Shown piece by piece: positions 1 through 9,680 of a stretch of 46,563 nt of DNA; position 1 is the first letter of the stretch; the number at the start of each line of letters is the position of its first letter. The stretch is from Desulfovibrio sp. (GTDB lineage Bacteria; Bacillota; Dethiobacteria; DTU022). The notes under the pieces are model-generated. The model did not search any database. It was not told the DNA's origin and saw only the letters and a program-made list of their open reading frames with translations. Both the position numbers and the translations under genes were made by a program. The stretch spans positions 1-46,563 of the forward strand of contig JAGUZX010000103.1 of the NCBI GenBank assembly GCA_020060545.1. The letters run 5' to 3'.

Positions 1-330
1 CCGGACCAGTTCCGCCACCGCGGCGCAGTCGATCGGCGGCACGGTATTGGGCATGCAGGCCAGGGAGGTGATCCCTCCGGCCGCCGCGGCGGCGGATCCG
101 CTGGCGATGGTTTCCTTGGCTTCGAAACCGGGCTCTCTCAAGTGAGCATGCAGATCGACAAACCCGGGCACGATTACTTTTCCCGCGGCATCGATTACAA
201 GCGCGTTTTCCGGGGGGTCTAGCCGCGGCTCGACGGCGGCGATAACGCCCCGCTCAACAAGGAGGTCCGCCGGCCGGTCGAGGGAGCGGGACGGGTCGAG
301 AACCCGCCCGCCTTTGAACAGAATGTGCAC
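1..330 (-). CDS. pyrC: dihydroorotase, N-terminal part (truncated by window edge)
   Basis: My reverse-strand translation from GTG at 330: [92 protein letters not shown]; DLHxHLREPG and MPNTxPP are dihydroorotase motifs. Not in the ORF track because it runs off the edge. Confidence 0.92.
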   Translation of the reverse strand, partial: MHILFKGGRVLDPSRSLDRPADLLVERGVIAAVEPRLDPPENALVIDAAGKVIVPGFVDLHAHLREPGFEAKETIASGSAAAAAGGITSLACMPNTVPPIDCAAVAELVR

Positions 331-414
331 GGTTCCACCGCCTCCATAACCGCATCATTTCCATAACCGTTCGCGCCGGGCGGGCGCCGTAATTTTTCAG
401 GCCGCGCGACACTT

Positions 415-1164
415 TTAACCCGGCCGGTCGAGTTCGTCCAAGATCCGGCGCATCACCCGGGCGGTGCTGTCGTGAATCACTACCCGGGCCTGGCTGTCGT
501 AAAATGTCGGCTCCCGGTTTATGATCACCAGGTTTTCGCTGAAATGGGGAATCATATTGGCCGGCGAAACCTGCATGCTCGAACCGATGACCATGATGCA
601 GTCTGCCTGCCTGGCTTCCGCCAGGGCTTCCTGGTAAGCCGGGGGCATGGCCTCGCCGAAAAGGATCACGTCGGGCTTGACCGGTTCGCCGCACTCCGGG
701 CAAAGCGGGGGCAGAATCCCCGACGCCACAGCGCCGACCACTTCGGCGATGGAAACACGGGTGCGGCAAAAAACGCAGCTGGCGCTGCTCAAAGTGCCGT
801 GAATCTCCAGGACGCGGCTGGCGCCTCCTTTTTGGTGGAGCCCGTCGACATTCTGCGTGATGATCGCTTTAACCAGGCCGCGCCGCTGGAGCTCGCCCAG
901 GACAATATGGGTATCATTGGGTTGGGCCGCCGCGATCAGCTGAAAAAATTCAAGGCCCAGGTTGTAGAACTGGGCGGGATCGGCCTTGAAGCCCTGGATT
1001 GTAAACACCTCGGGATTTACCCTGGTCCAAAGGCCGCTGTCCGGGCTTCGGAAATCGGGAATACCGCTTTCCGTGGAGGCCCCGGCTCCCGTCAGGGCTA
1101 CGGCATAGCTGCTCTCCCGCAGCAGGCCGGCGGCCCGCTTGATCCGCTCGTCTACAGTTTCCAA
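415..1164 (-). CDS. cobB: NAD-dependent protein deacetylase, Sir2 family
   Basis: ALTGAGASTESGIPDFRSPDSGLW, TQNVDGLHQKGG, Cys4 zinc site (CVFC..CPEC), GSSMQVSPA. Confidence 0.93.
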   Translation of the reverse strand: METVDERIKRAAGLLRESSYAVALTGAGASTESGIPDFRSPDSGLWTRVNPEVFTIQGFKADPAQFYNLGLEFFQLIAAAQPNDTHIVLGELQRRGLVKAIITQNVDGLHQKGGASRVLEIHGTLSSASCVFCRTRVSIAEVVGAVASGILPPLCPECGEPVKPDVILFGEAMPPAYQEALAEARQADCIMVIGSSMQVSPANMIPHFSENLVIINREPTFYDSQARVVIHDSTARVMRRILDELDRPG

Positions 1165-1204
1165 AAGTCAGCCTCCTTGATTATAAAACCTGGCACTAAA
1201 TAAA

Positions 1205-1248
1205 CTTTTCAGTTCATTTGGTGCCTGGCACCGAAAATGAACTAAAAG
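1205..1248. repeat. palindromic intergenic element, GGTGCCTGGCACC tip with AGTTCATT arms
   Basis: cttttcAGTTCATTTGGTGCCTGGCACCGAAAATGAACTaaaag; same arms as 46501-46539. Confidence 0.85.
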
Positions 1249-1270
1249 CCCCTTCTGAGCAGAAGGGGCT
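1247..1270 (-). terminator. Rho-independent terminator downstream of TPR gene
   Basis: AGCCCCTTCTGAGCAGAAGGGGCT perfect stem followed on the minus strand by TTTT. Confidence 0.8.
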
Positions 1271-1287
1271 GGTGGGGGTTTAGCCGT

Positions 1288-2475
1288 TCAGTTGCGTTTC
1301 CGATCCTGGTGCGCCAGGAAAGCGAGCATATTGCGGTAAGCCTTCTGGTCAATATGCAGGACCCGGTTAATGAAATTGTATTTCCGGCTGATACCACCCA
1401 GGGATACGCCGTATTGCCCGGCCAGTTCCTTCTGGGTCAGGCTTAAGAAATGAAACCGGACCAGGCAGTACTCGAGCGCCGCGGCCCAGGTTTGCGGTTT
1501 CATTATCCGCGGCATGTGCGGGTAAATCCGGTTAACAAAGTCAAGCCAGATGGCCTGGACGTCCTCAAAAAATTCTTCCCCATAGTATTCGCTTTTACGC
1601 ATATTGATGAAAGTTTGGTTTAATACTTCCTGCCACTTTTCTTTCCAGACCGGGGCCAGCAGCGGATAGTTGCACAGGTTGATTTCCACAATCCGCCCGG
1701 CGGAGTAAATCCGGCAGTTTTCCGCCGGTGACAGGTTCTTTAATTCCAGCAGCGCGATCTGGCGGAGCCGTTCCGTGATCCAGGGGCTGACCACATAATC
1801 TTTAAGCATGCCGCAGGTATCGGGGGAGTGTATTTTCCCGTAGAGGCGGATGATCTTTTCCTTTAAGCTGTCGCTGCCCTGGTAAAGCCCTCTCTGCAGG
1901 GCCTGCCTGAAGCTTTTATCCCGGAACTGTTCCTGCAGTTCTTCGCCCGACAGGAGGGAAAGTGCACGTTCCAGGGCTTCGCTTTCCTGGGCGGTCATGG
2001 CCTGGTTTAACTCGGAAGGCTCAGCCTCATCCTCTTCCATGGCCGCCAAAAGGTCCCTGGCTTCATCGACCATTTCTCCTTCCGGCGACACCTGGAGGTA
2101 TTTCAAAAGATACTGCTTGGCCTTGGGCAGATCATCCATCAACCCGCAGTTGATCGCCATAAAAAAATAGCATTCCGTCAGCTCCGGATTGAGGTTGCAC
2201 ACGACATGCTTGAAGATCTGGTTGGCTTCTTTCAACCGGCTGGTTTTGCTCAGAAGGCAGGCCAGGTGATAGTGGTTTTCGGCATTGCCGGGTTCGATTT
2301 CAATGGCCTTTTTCAAAAACAGCAGCGCCTTGGAAAGTTTGTTCTTCTGGTGGTAATAACTGCCTTTTTGAAAATAATAGTTTGAGTCCTGTTTAAAGGG
2401 AATGATCTTCGCGGACATTTCAGTTGTCTTGAGGATTCCCTTCGGCCGATCAACCCGTCCCAACCGCTTCACCAC
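1288..2475 (-). CDS. TPR-repeat protein with C-terminal helical/HTH-like region
   Basis: Tetratricopeptide repeats (YYFQKGSYYHQKNKLSKALLFLKKAIEIEPGNAENHYHLACLL); C-terminus TQKELAGQYGVSLGGISRKYNFI. Confidence 0.75.
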   Translation of the reverse strand: MVKRLGRVDRPKGILKTTEMSAKIIPFKQDSNYYFQKGSYYHQKNKLSKALLFLKKAIEIEPGNAENHYHLACLLSKTSRLKEANQIFKHVVCNLNPELTECYFFMAINCGLMDDLPKAKQYLLKYLQVSPEGEMVDEARDLLAAMEEDEAEPSELNQAMTAQESEALERALSLLSGEELQEQFRDKSFRQALQRGLYQGSDSLKEKIIRLYGKIHSPDTCGMLKDYVVSPWITERLRQIALLELKNLSPAENCRIYSAGRIVEINLCNYPLLAPVWKEKWQEVLNQTFINMRKSEYYGEEFFEDVQAIWLDFVNRIYPHMPRIMKPQTWAAALEYCLVRFHFLSLTQKELAGQYGVSLGGISRKYNFINRVLHIDQKAYRNMLAFLAHQDRKRN

Positions 2476-2577
2476 CGTAGCAATAAATAATGTAGGCTGT
2501 ATTGCGCTATAAATTTCTCCAAGTGACAGAGAATATCCTGCCTTGATCCATGAAAAATAATGCGCCGCGGCGGGTTC

Positions 2578-3576
2578 TCAGGAAGGGGTTTCCTGCTCGG
2601 AAGGCCGTTTGAGGTAGATGCTGCGCTCGAGGAAACGGTCCCACTCGGTCCAGTCCCCCGCACCCGGGGGATGTTTCTCCATCAACCTGGCGAACTGGTT
2701 GAGCCTGGCGCTGACCAGGTCGGCATGGAAAAGGGTAAAGGCGTGAATCGTCTTGGGCACTTCGGGCGAACCCCATTCGCGCATGCCGTGGTGAGTCAGG
2801 ATCATGTGGTCAAGTTCCAGCTTCACCTGAGGAGGGAAGTCGGGGATTTGGACCGCTTTTTGATCGAGCATCTCTTTCCCGATGCTGATGTGCCCGACCA
2901 GCTTCCCCCGGTCGGAGAACTCGAAATTTAAGCTGGCCGGGTCGTACTCTTCAATTTTTCCGACATCATGCAGGATGGCGCCTGTAATCAGCAGGTCGAG
3001 CCGGATTTGATCCGGGTAGAGCCTGGCCAGGTCCCGGCAGAGCGAGATCACTTCCAGGGTATGCTCAAGCAGCCCGCTGATATAATTATGATGAATGGTC
3101 CGCGCCGCCGGAGCCAGGGCGAAGCGGCGCACAAATTCCTGGTCTTTGAAAAAGGAAAGGAGCAGTAGCTTCAAATAGGGGTCCTTGATCTCGACGGCCA
3201 TAATCTCCTTCAATTCCGAAAGCATTTCCTGGGGATCCCTGCTGGAAACCGGTTGAAAAAAGGCGCGGTTAACTTTTTCCGGATCCAGCTTGCGCAGGTC
3301 GCTGACGACAACCTGGGGGCCGTGATAATCGCTAACCTCGCCCCGGACGAAGACAACGTCACCTTTCTGGATCTGTTCTTTCAAAAGGGAGACGTCCCAC
3401 ATGATCCCCTTGATGCTGCCGCTGACATCACCCAGGACCAGCTTCAAAAAATATTCCCCGGACCGGTGGGGCGCCGTAAAGCTGCCCCGGCTGCATTCGA
3501 TGACCAGAGCCTGGGTCTCCACTTCGTCCCCCACCCTCAGGTTACGGATTAACTGCTTCTTCATCACGATCCCCAA
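2578..3576 (-). CDS. OB-fold/HD-domain 3'-5' exoribonuclease, YhaM family
   Basis: N-terminal OB-fold nucleic-acid binding region then HD domain (GLLEHTLEVISLC..ITGAILHDVGKIEEY..HMILTHHG). Confidence 0.88.
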   Translation of the reverse strand: MGIVMKKQLIRNLRVGDEVETQALVIECSRGSFTAPHRSGEYFLKLVLGDVSGSIKGIMWDVSLLKEQIQKGDVVFVRGEVSDYHGPQVVVSDLRKLDPEKVNRAFFQPVSSRDPQEMLSELKEIMAVEIKDPYLKLLLLSFFKDQEFVRRFALAPAARTIHHNYISGLLEHTLEVISLCRDLARLYPDQIRLDLLITGAILHDVGKIEEYDPASLNFEFSDRGKLVGHISIGKEMLDQKAVQIPDFPPQVKLELDHMILTHHGMREWGSPEVPKTIHAFTLFHADLVSARLNQFARLMEKHPPGAGDWTEWDRFLERSIYLKRPSEQETPS

Positions 3577-3753
3577 TCCAATAGATTAAATGCAGTTGCC
3601 TATAACTGTAACATAAACCGGCCCGTTTTGGAAGAGCGGGTGGGAGATAAAAATTCGCCCGCCCTGGACGGGCAACACCGCGCGGGTAAGGGGTACGGCA
3701 AAAATAAGCGATCCCTCGCCCGGTTAAACCTTTAACCCGGTCACCCACGGCGG

Positions 3754-6207
3754 TTAACGAGGCCGCGGCCGGAGGACCAGTTTTTGCCCCAGCTTGCGCA
3801 GTGCGGCGGGATCAAAAAGCATCTCCCTGTACTCGCCGTTTAGCCACAATGCCAGCTGATCGTCATAATGCGGGCTGAAAGGGTGGCCGGAACTGCCGCC
3901 GGCCAGGATCCCGGCGGCGGAATAGTCCGCCAGGTCCACGCTAAAGCGCCAGGCGGGCCCTAGGGTGACGCCGAACGGCTCGGCAAGGGGGTAGGCCATG
4001 CCGGCCGGGGCGTTCCCGCTGCCGCCCACGGGAAAAGGGCCCCGGTTCACGAAGCGTTCCAGCAACTTCCGGGTACCCAGCTGGTGCCTGAAAGTGACGG
4101 TATGAAGATCGCCCCACCGCCACCTTGAAGCGTCTTCACCCAGCTTCCCGGCCAGTTCGGCCACCGCGTCCCGGAAGGCGGCGGCGATCATTGCCGCCCC
4201 GGGTTCCGCCCCGCCGCCGCCGGAGCCGTTTAACCAGGCGGAACGTCCTTCTAGAAGGATCCGGTCAAAGGAGCCGTGCAGGCCCCGGCTGGATAAAAAG
4301 CGCCGGTAAAGCGCCTCGCCCATTGCGGAGGCAAAAGTGTGCTCCAGCATCTTCAGGTAGAGCGCGTTGTAAATCAGGGGCCCCGCCGCCCCGGGCGCTT
4401 CCACCGGAGCGTGGAGCCATTCCCGCAGCAAGTTGAAAGCCGCCTCCTCCGGCGGGGTCAGGTCAGCCGCGGCGAGGGCTTTTAGCAGGACCGGGGCGAG
4501 AAGCGCGGCCTGAGTGTTGTAGAAGCTGTTTTGGGCCCGTGTCATGTCCGCAAGAGTAAGCGCTTCCCGGCCTTCCAACTCGCGCCATATGCCCAGGGCC
4601 CGGTAAGGAGTCGTCCATTCGGCGCTGATCAGGTAAGGGTAATCGCCGCCGGCAACATTATGATTAGCCGTGACGATGATCCCTTCCGGAGGGTTGTAGC
4701 TTTGGGGGAGTTCGGGCCAGGGGATATACCCTTCCCAGTCGAAAGCTCCGGTGGAGCCCTCCGCCGGCAGAAGACCGCTGCCGCCCCGGCGGATGGGAAT
4801 ATACCCGGCGGCGCGGTAGCCGATATTCCCCCGGCGGTCGGCAAAAACAAAATACTGCGCCGGGGCCATGTAACCTTCCAGGGCCGCGCAGAAATCCGCC
4901 CAATCGGCAGCCCGGAGAAGGCCCAGGACGGCCTCAAGCTCAAGAGTCGCTTCCAGCCCCGTCCAGCGCAGGCTCAGCGGTTTTTCCAGCCCGGCCACGA
5001 TGCTGATCACCGGCCCGTGACGGGTGATAATCACCTCGACCCGGCGGGGCTCCGCTTCGCCTTTGACCGTAAACTCTTCGAAGAGCACTGTAGCATCGGC
5101 CCAGCCGTCCTGGTAACGGTACTGGTGCGGATTGTCCGGGTTGAATTCGATCAGGAAGAGATCCTGCACATCCGCCCCGATGTTGGTCATTCCCCAGGCG
5201 ATCTGCCCGGTGAAGCCGGCGACAACCCCTGGGTACCCCGGAAAAGTAACCCCGGCGGCGTTGAACTCCCCTTCCAGGATAAGGTGGTTTTCATACCAAA
5301 TCGAAGGGATACCCAGCCCCAGATGGATGTCGTTGGCCAGGAGCGCGGCTCCGCTCCGTGTTTTTGAGCCGCTGACCGCCCAGCCATTGGAGCCCAATCC
5401 GGGCAGATCAACCGCCAGGCCGCCCATCGCGGCCAGGCCGGACAGATGCAGCAAAGCGGGGATATCGCCGGGTGAAAAAACGGTCTCTTCCCGGAGGGCC
5501 GGATCCATTAAGGAGCCCGTTTCCGGAGAAACCGGAAACAGCTCCAGGGCCTTCTCTTCGCTTACTTTTTCAAGCAGCGCGCTGAAAAAGAGTTCGCCGG
5601 CCATATTGCCGCCCAGGTACCAGGCCATGTATTTGCCGACAGCCAGGGAATCAACCGGTTCCCAAGGATCCGGAAGATATCCGCAAAGGGCAAACTCCGG
5701 AGATAACCGGCCCCAGTTGTCTTCGATGTAGCCGTTTACCCCCCTGGCGTAAGCCTCCAGCGCCGCTTTGGCCTCGGGGCCCAAGGCAGCATAACCGGCC
5801 CGCGCCGCCCGGTAAAAACCGACGGTCAGGCTGAAGCGGTCGGTATCGGCATACCCTTCCCCGAAAATGGCGGAGAGCCGCCCGCTGACGCCGCGGCGCA
5901 AGAGATCCATCTGCCAGAGACGATCCTGCGCCTGCACGTACCCCTGGGCATAAAAAAGATCGTCTACGGAGCGGGCGATGATATGCGGCACCCCGAATGT
6001 GTCGCGGTAGATTTCCACTTCGGCTGAGACGGCCGCCTCGATCACTCCCCCGGTCCGGGGCAGGCCGCGGCGGGTAACCCCCCACAGCAGCAGCGATGCC
6101 GTGAGCAGAACAGCCGCCAGGACAGCAATCAAAAGAAGCAACCAGTACCGGCGCATCGGACAAATCCCCCCTGCTTCAGCATGAAACATGGTATAAATTC
6201 GCCGCAC
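3754..6207 (-). CDS. penicillin acylase family (Ntn-hydrolase) protein, membrane-anchored; real start may be the Met at about 6156
   Basis: IYRDTFGVPHIIARSVDDLFYAQGYVQAQDRLWQMDLLRR; autoprocessing site GLGSNGWAVSGSKTRSGAALLANDIHLGLGIPSIWYENHL. Confidence 0.92.
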   Translation of the reverse strand: MRRIYTMFHAEAGGICPMRRYWLLLLIAVLAAVLLTASLLLWGVTRRGLPRTGGVIEAAVSAEVEIYRDTFGVPHIIARSVDDLFYAQGYVQAQDRLWQMDLLRRGVSGRLSAIFGEGYADTDRFSLTVGFYRAARAGYAALGPEAKAALEAYARGVNGYIEDNWGRLSPEFALCGYLPDPWEPVDSLAVGKYMAWYLGGNMAGELFFSALLEKVSEEKALELFPVSPETGSLMDPALREETVFSPGDIPALLHLSGLAAMGGLAVDLPGLGSNGWAVSGSKTRSGAALLANDIHLGLGIPSIWYENHLILEGEFNAAGVTFPGYPGVVAGFTGQIAWGMTNIGADVQDLFLIEFNPDNPHQYRYQDGWADATVLFEEFTVKGEAEPRRVEVIITRHGPVISIVAGLEKPLSLRWTGLEATLELEAVLGLLRAADWADFCAALEGYMAPAQYFVFADRRGNIGYRAAGYIPIRRGGSGLLPAEGSTGAFDWEGYIPWPELPQSYNPPEGIIVTANHNVAGGDYPYLISAEWTTPYRALGIWRELEGREALTLADMTRAQNSFYNTQAALLAPVLLKALAAADLTPPEEAAFNLLREWLHAPVEAPGAAGPLIYNALYLKMLEHTFASAMGEALYRRFLSSRGLHGSFDRILLEGRSAWLNGSGGGGAEPGAAMIAAAFRDAVAELAGKLGEDASRWRWGDLHTVTFRHQLGTRKLLERFVNRGPFPVGGSGNAPAGMAYPLAEPFGVTLGPAWRFSVDLADYSAAGILAGGSSGHPFSPHYDDQLALWLNGEYREMLFDPAALRKLGQKLVLRPRPR

Positions 6208-6317
6208 CCGGCGGGAAACTCTTGTCCGGATGCGGATTTTTCCGGATCTAATTTAAGCGGGGATTCAAAACCCCCGCCTGGACAGTCAAGATCACATTTT
6301 GCCGCCGCCGCTTTTTC

Positions 6318-7175
6318 TCAAACCTGGTAGTGATAAAAGCCGCGGCCGCTTTTGCGCCCCAGGTGCCCGGCCCGGACCAGCTTCCGGATCAGGGGGCAGG
6401 TGCGGTATTTGGAGTCGCCGGTTTCCTGGTACAGATTATCCATCACCATCAGGAGCACATCCAGGCCGACAAGGTCGGCCAGGGCCAAGGGGCCGATCGG
6501 GTGGTTCGCCCCGAGCATCATCCCTTTGTCGATATCTTCGGCGGTGGCGGTGCCCTCCATCAGCACAAAGGCGGCTTCGTTGATCATCGGAACAAGGATC
6601 CGGTTTACCACGAAAAGAGGCGCCTCGTTAACCGCAATCGGCTCTTTGCCCAGTGTGCGGGACAGCTCCATCACCAGGTCGAATGTTTCCGGTGCGGTGT
6701 CGCTGCCCCTTGTCACCTCGACCAGTTTCATGACCGGCACGGGGTTAAAAAAGTGCATGCCGACCACTTTGCCCGGGCGTTTGGTTGCGGAGGCCATCTC
6801 GGTAATGCTCAGCCCCGAGGTGTTGGAAGCGAAGACCGCCTCCGGTTTGCAAAGCGAGTCCAGCTGCGCATAAAGCTCTCTCTTCAAGGCCGTGTTTTCG
6901 ACGATCGCTTCGATGACCAGGTCCGCATCTTTTAAATCTTCCAATGTGACGCAGCCGCGGATACGGCCGAGGACGCCATCCGCCTCCGCCCGGCTTCTTT
7001 TGCCTTTTTCGACGGCCCGGTCCAGGTTTTTCTTGATTGTATCAAGGCCGCGCTGCACAAACCGCTCTTCCAGGTCGCGCATGATCACGTTAAACCCGGC
7101 CTCAGCCGCCACCTGGGCGATGCCGTTGCCCATGGTGCCGGCGCCGATCACGCCGATGGTCTTGATCTCCATCAT
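6318..7175 (-). CDS. hbd: 3-hydroxybutyryl/3-hydroxyacyl-CoA dehydrogenase
   Basis: MMEIKTIGVIGAGTMGNGIAQVAAEAGFNV; FNPVPVMKLVEV; start set at MMEIK (7175) rather than 7295 in the ORF track. Confidence 0.94.
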   Translation of the reverse strand: MMEIKTIGVIGAGTMGNGIAQVAAEAGFNVIMRDLEERFVQRGLDTIKKNLDRAVEKGKRSRAEADGVLGRIRGCVTLEDLKDADLVIEAIVENTALKRELYAQLDSLCKPEAVFASNTSGLSITEMASATKRPGKVVGMHFFNPVPVMKLVEVTRGSDTAPETFDLVMELSRTLGKEPIAVNEAPLFVVNRILVPMINEAAFVLMEGTATAEDIDKGMMLGANHPIGPLALADLVGLDVLLMVMDNLYQETGDSKYRTCPLIRKLVRAGHLGRKSGRGFYHYQV

Positions 7176-7417
7176 CAATTCCTCCCGTGCTGTATGATTT
7201 AATCTCCCCATCTCTTGTCTCCCCGGAGAATAGTCACCCCCCCAGCCGCACCTTTCAAGATGCGGGAGGCAAGAAATCGGAGTCAAGAAAAACATGCGGT
7301 ATGCGGCGCCCCTTGTACAATTCCGGGTACAAATTTTATTAAATTTCCAGCATCCAATCTCTAATCTCCAGGAGAGCGCGGTATGCCGCGACTCTACCTC
7401 TTCCCACTTCTCACTTC

Positions 7418-8194
7418 TTATTTGCCTTTGAAGACGGGGGGGCGCTTCTCCAGGAAGGCGCCGGCGCCTTCCTTAAGATCTTCGGTGTCGCAAAGCCGGC
7501 CCCACAGCGCGGCTTCGGTTTTCAAACCTTCCTCCAGGGTCTGTTCCAGGCCCCGGTTTACCGCCTCCTTGGCCAGGCGTACCGCGACGGGGCCGCGTTT
7601 CAGGATCCTGGCCGCAATATCCCTCGCCGCAGCCAGGGCTTCGCCGGCCGGGACAAGCCGGTCGGCCAGGCCGATGCGGTACGCTTCAGCCGCGTCGATC
7701 GGATCGCCGGTAAATATCATCTCCCTGGCCCTGCCGGGCGCAATGGTGCGGGGCAGGCGCTGGGTCCCCCCGTAGCCGGGCAGGACCGCCAGGGAAACCT
7801 CGGGAACCCCAACCTTTGCATTTTCGGCAATAACCCGGATATCGCAGGCCAGGGCCAACTCCAACCCTCCGCCCAGAGCATAACCGTTGACCGCGGCGAT
7901 GACCGGCACGGGACAATCCGCTATCCTCTGAAATATCAGCTGCCCCCTCCGGCTGAGTTTCTCCCCGCCGGCGCTGTCCAGGGCGAGAAATTCCTTGATA
8001 TCGGCGCCGGCTACAAAAGCCTTGTCACCCCCGCCGGTGACGATCACCGCGCCGAGGTCCGGATCCCCGGCCAGCATGTCGAAAGCGTTTTCCAGGGCGT
8101 CCATCACCTGTTTGTTCAGCGCGTTGACCGGCGGGTTGTTGATCGTCACCACGGCCAGGCGCCCTTCCCTGGATACCTGAACCAGGTCGCTCAT
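7418..8194 (-). CDS. crt: enoyl-CoA hydratase (crotonase)
   Basis: FVAGADIKEF, AAVNGYALGGGLELALACDIRV, crotonase signature; GYGGTQRLPR. Confidence 0.93.
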   Translation of the reverse strand: MSDLVQVSREGRLAVVTINNPPVNALNKQVMDALENAFDMLAGDPDLGAVIVTGGGDKAFVAGADIKEFLALDSAGGEKLSRRGQLIFQRIADCPVPVIAAVNGYALGGGLELALACDIRVIAENAKVGVPEVSLAVLPGYGGTQRLPRTIAPGRAREMIFTGDPIDAAEAYRIGLADRLVPAGEALAAARDIAARILKRGPVAVRLAKEAVNRGLEQTLEEGLKTEAALWGRLCDTEDLKEGAGAFLEKRPPVFKGK

Positions 8195-8214
8195 GCTACG
8201 GAAACCTCCTTTCG

Positions 8215-8259
8215 AATAACTTAATAAATGTGGTGCCTGGCACCATTTATTAAGTTATT
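8215..8259. repeat. palindromic intergenic element, TGGTGCCTGGCACCA tip with AATAACTTAATAAAT arms
   Basis: AATAACTTAATAAAT..GGTGCCTGGCACC..ATTTATTAAGTTATT, 15-nt perfect arms; same arms at 40959-40999. Confidence 0.9.
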
Positions 8260-8290
8260 TACGATACCGTATCTTGATGCGGTGCTTTTT

Positions 8291-8322
8291 TCTCACCTCT
8301 CACCTCTCACTCTCACCTCTCA
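8291..8322 (-). repeat. short tandem purine-rich tract (about 7-nt period) overlapping thiolase stop
   Basis: Minus strand TGAGAGGTGAGAGTGAGAGGTGAGAGGTGAGA. Confidence 0.8.
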
Positions 8323-9494
8323 ATGATCATGGCCATGCCCATGCCGCCGCCAACACAGAGGGTGGCCAGGCCCAGTTTAAGGTTACGGCGGGCCATCTCA
8401 TGGAGCAGGGTAATCACAATCCGGGCGCCGGTGCAGCCCACGGGGTGGCCCAGGCCGACCCCGCTGCCGTTGACGTTGACGATTGCCCGGTTCAGCTCCA
8501 GCAGCCTCTCGCAGGCCAGGTACTGGGCGGCAAAGGCTTCGTTCAACTCAATCAGCTCGATCTGCCCCAGAGCCAGACCGGCTTTGGCCAGCGCCTTCCG
8601 GACCGCGGGCACCGGGCCGTAACCCATCAAGTCGGGCTCCACGCCGGCCCAGGCATAGGAGACAATCCTCCCCAGGGGTTTAAGCCCCCGGGCCGCCGCC
8701 TTTTCTCCGGACATGAGCACCACCGCCGCGGCGCCGTCATTCAAACCCGAAGCGTTTCCCGCGGTGACGGTACCATCCGGGCGGAAGACGGGCTTGAGCG
8801 CGGCCAGGCTTTCCCGGGAAATATCGCGGCGCGGGTGCTCGTCAACCTGCACCTTCACTTCTCCTTTACGGCCCCTGACGGTAACCGGAATAATTTCTTC
8901 GCCAAAGCGGCCGGCATCGATGGCGGCGACGGCGTTGGCGTGGCTGCGGTAAGCCACTTCGTCCTGCTCCTCCCGGCTGATGCCGTAGCGGTCTGCCAGC
9001 CGCTCCGCCGTTTCACCCATCATGATCTTGTGCACCGGATCCGTCAGCATCTCCCAGAGGGAGTCCGTCATCTCCCCGTGCTGGAGCCGCTGTCCCCAGC
9101 GGGCCCCCTTCAGGACGTATGGAGCCGTACTCATGGATTCCACCCCCCCGGCCACCACTACGGCCGCGTCCCCTAGGGCAATCTCCTGAAAGCCCGAGAC
9201 AATCGCCTGCATCCCTGAACTGCACTGGCGCTGAATGGTGAAGCCCGTGGTTTGCACGGGAAGCCCCGCCGCCAAAGAGATGCAGCGGGCCACGTTGGGC
9301 TCATCCGACCGCTGGCTGCAGTTGCCGAAAATTACTTCGTCAATCTCCTCTTTTTGGACGCCCGCTCTCCGGATCGCCTCTTCCGCCGCCGTCCGGCCGA
9401 GTTCCAGGCCGGTGACATCTTTGAACGCGCCCCCGAAATCGCCGATCGGAGTGCGCACCCCGCTGACGATAACGACATCTTTTTGTTTGATCAC
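8313..9494 (-). CDS. thlA: acetyl-CoA C-acetyltransferase (thiolase)
   Basis: RQCSSGMQAI active Cys, NVNGSGVGLGHPVGCTGARI, CVGGGMGMAMIIER. Confidence 0.95.
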   Translation of the reverse strand: MIKQKDVVIVSGVRTPIGDFGGAFKDVTGLELGRTAAEEAIRRAGVQKEEIDEVIFGNCSQRSDEPNVARCISLAAGLPVQTTGFTIQRQCSSGMQAIVSGFQEIALGDAAVVVAGGVESMSTAPYVLKGARWGQRLQHGEMTDSLWEMLTDPVHKIMMGETAERLADRYGISREEQDEVAYRSHANAVAAIDAGRFGEEIIPVTVRGRKGEVKVQVDEHPRRDISRESLAALKPVFRPDGTVTAGNASGLNDGAAAVVLMSGEKAAARGLKPLGRIVSYAWAGVEPDLMGYGPVPAVRKALAKAGLALGQIELIELNEAFAAQYLACERLLELNRAIVNVNGSGVGLGHPVGCTGARIVITLLHEMARRNLKLGLATLCVGGGMGMAMIIER

Positions 9495-9613
9495 TTCACA
9501 CCTCCATATTCAAAAAACCGGAAGCAAGATACCGGAAGCAGGAAAATCACTAACAGTGCAATCATTCTTCGCCTCTTGCTTCATGCTTCATGATTCTTGT
9601 CTCCTGGATGGCA

Positions 9614-9638
9614 AAACAGGCCGGGGGCGGCCTGTTTT
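9614..9638. terminator. bidirectional-looking Rho-independent terminator downstream of metF
   Basis: AAACAGGCC-GGGGGCG-GCCTGTTT flanked by A/T runs. Confidence 0.7.
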
Positions 9639-9680
9639 TATCGCATCGTGTTCCGCCATGTTCTTCGGTGAAGGTCCCGC

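Noticed and set aside
472-1203. 243-aa plus-strand ORF
   Set aside because: Antisense to the sirtuin gene, which has clear Sir2 motifs.
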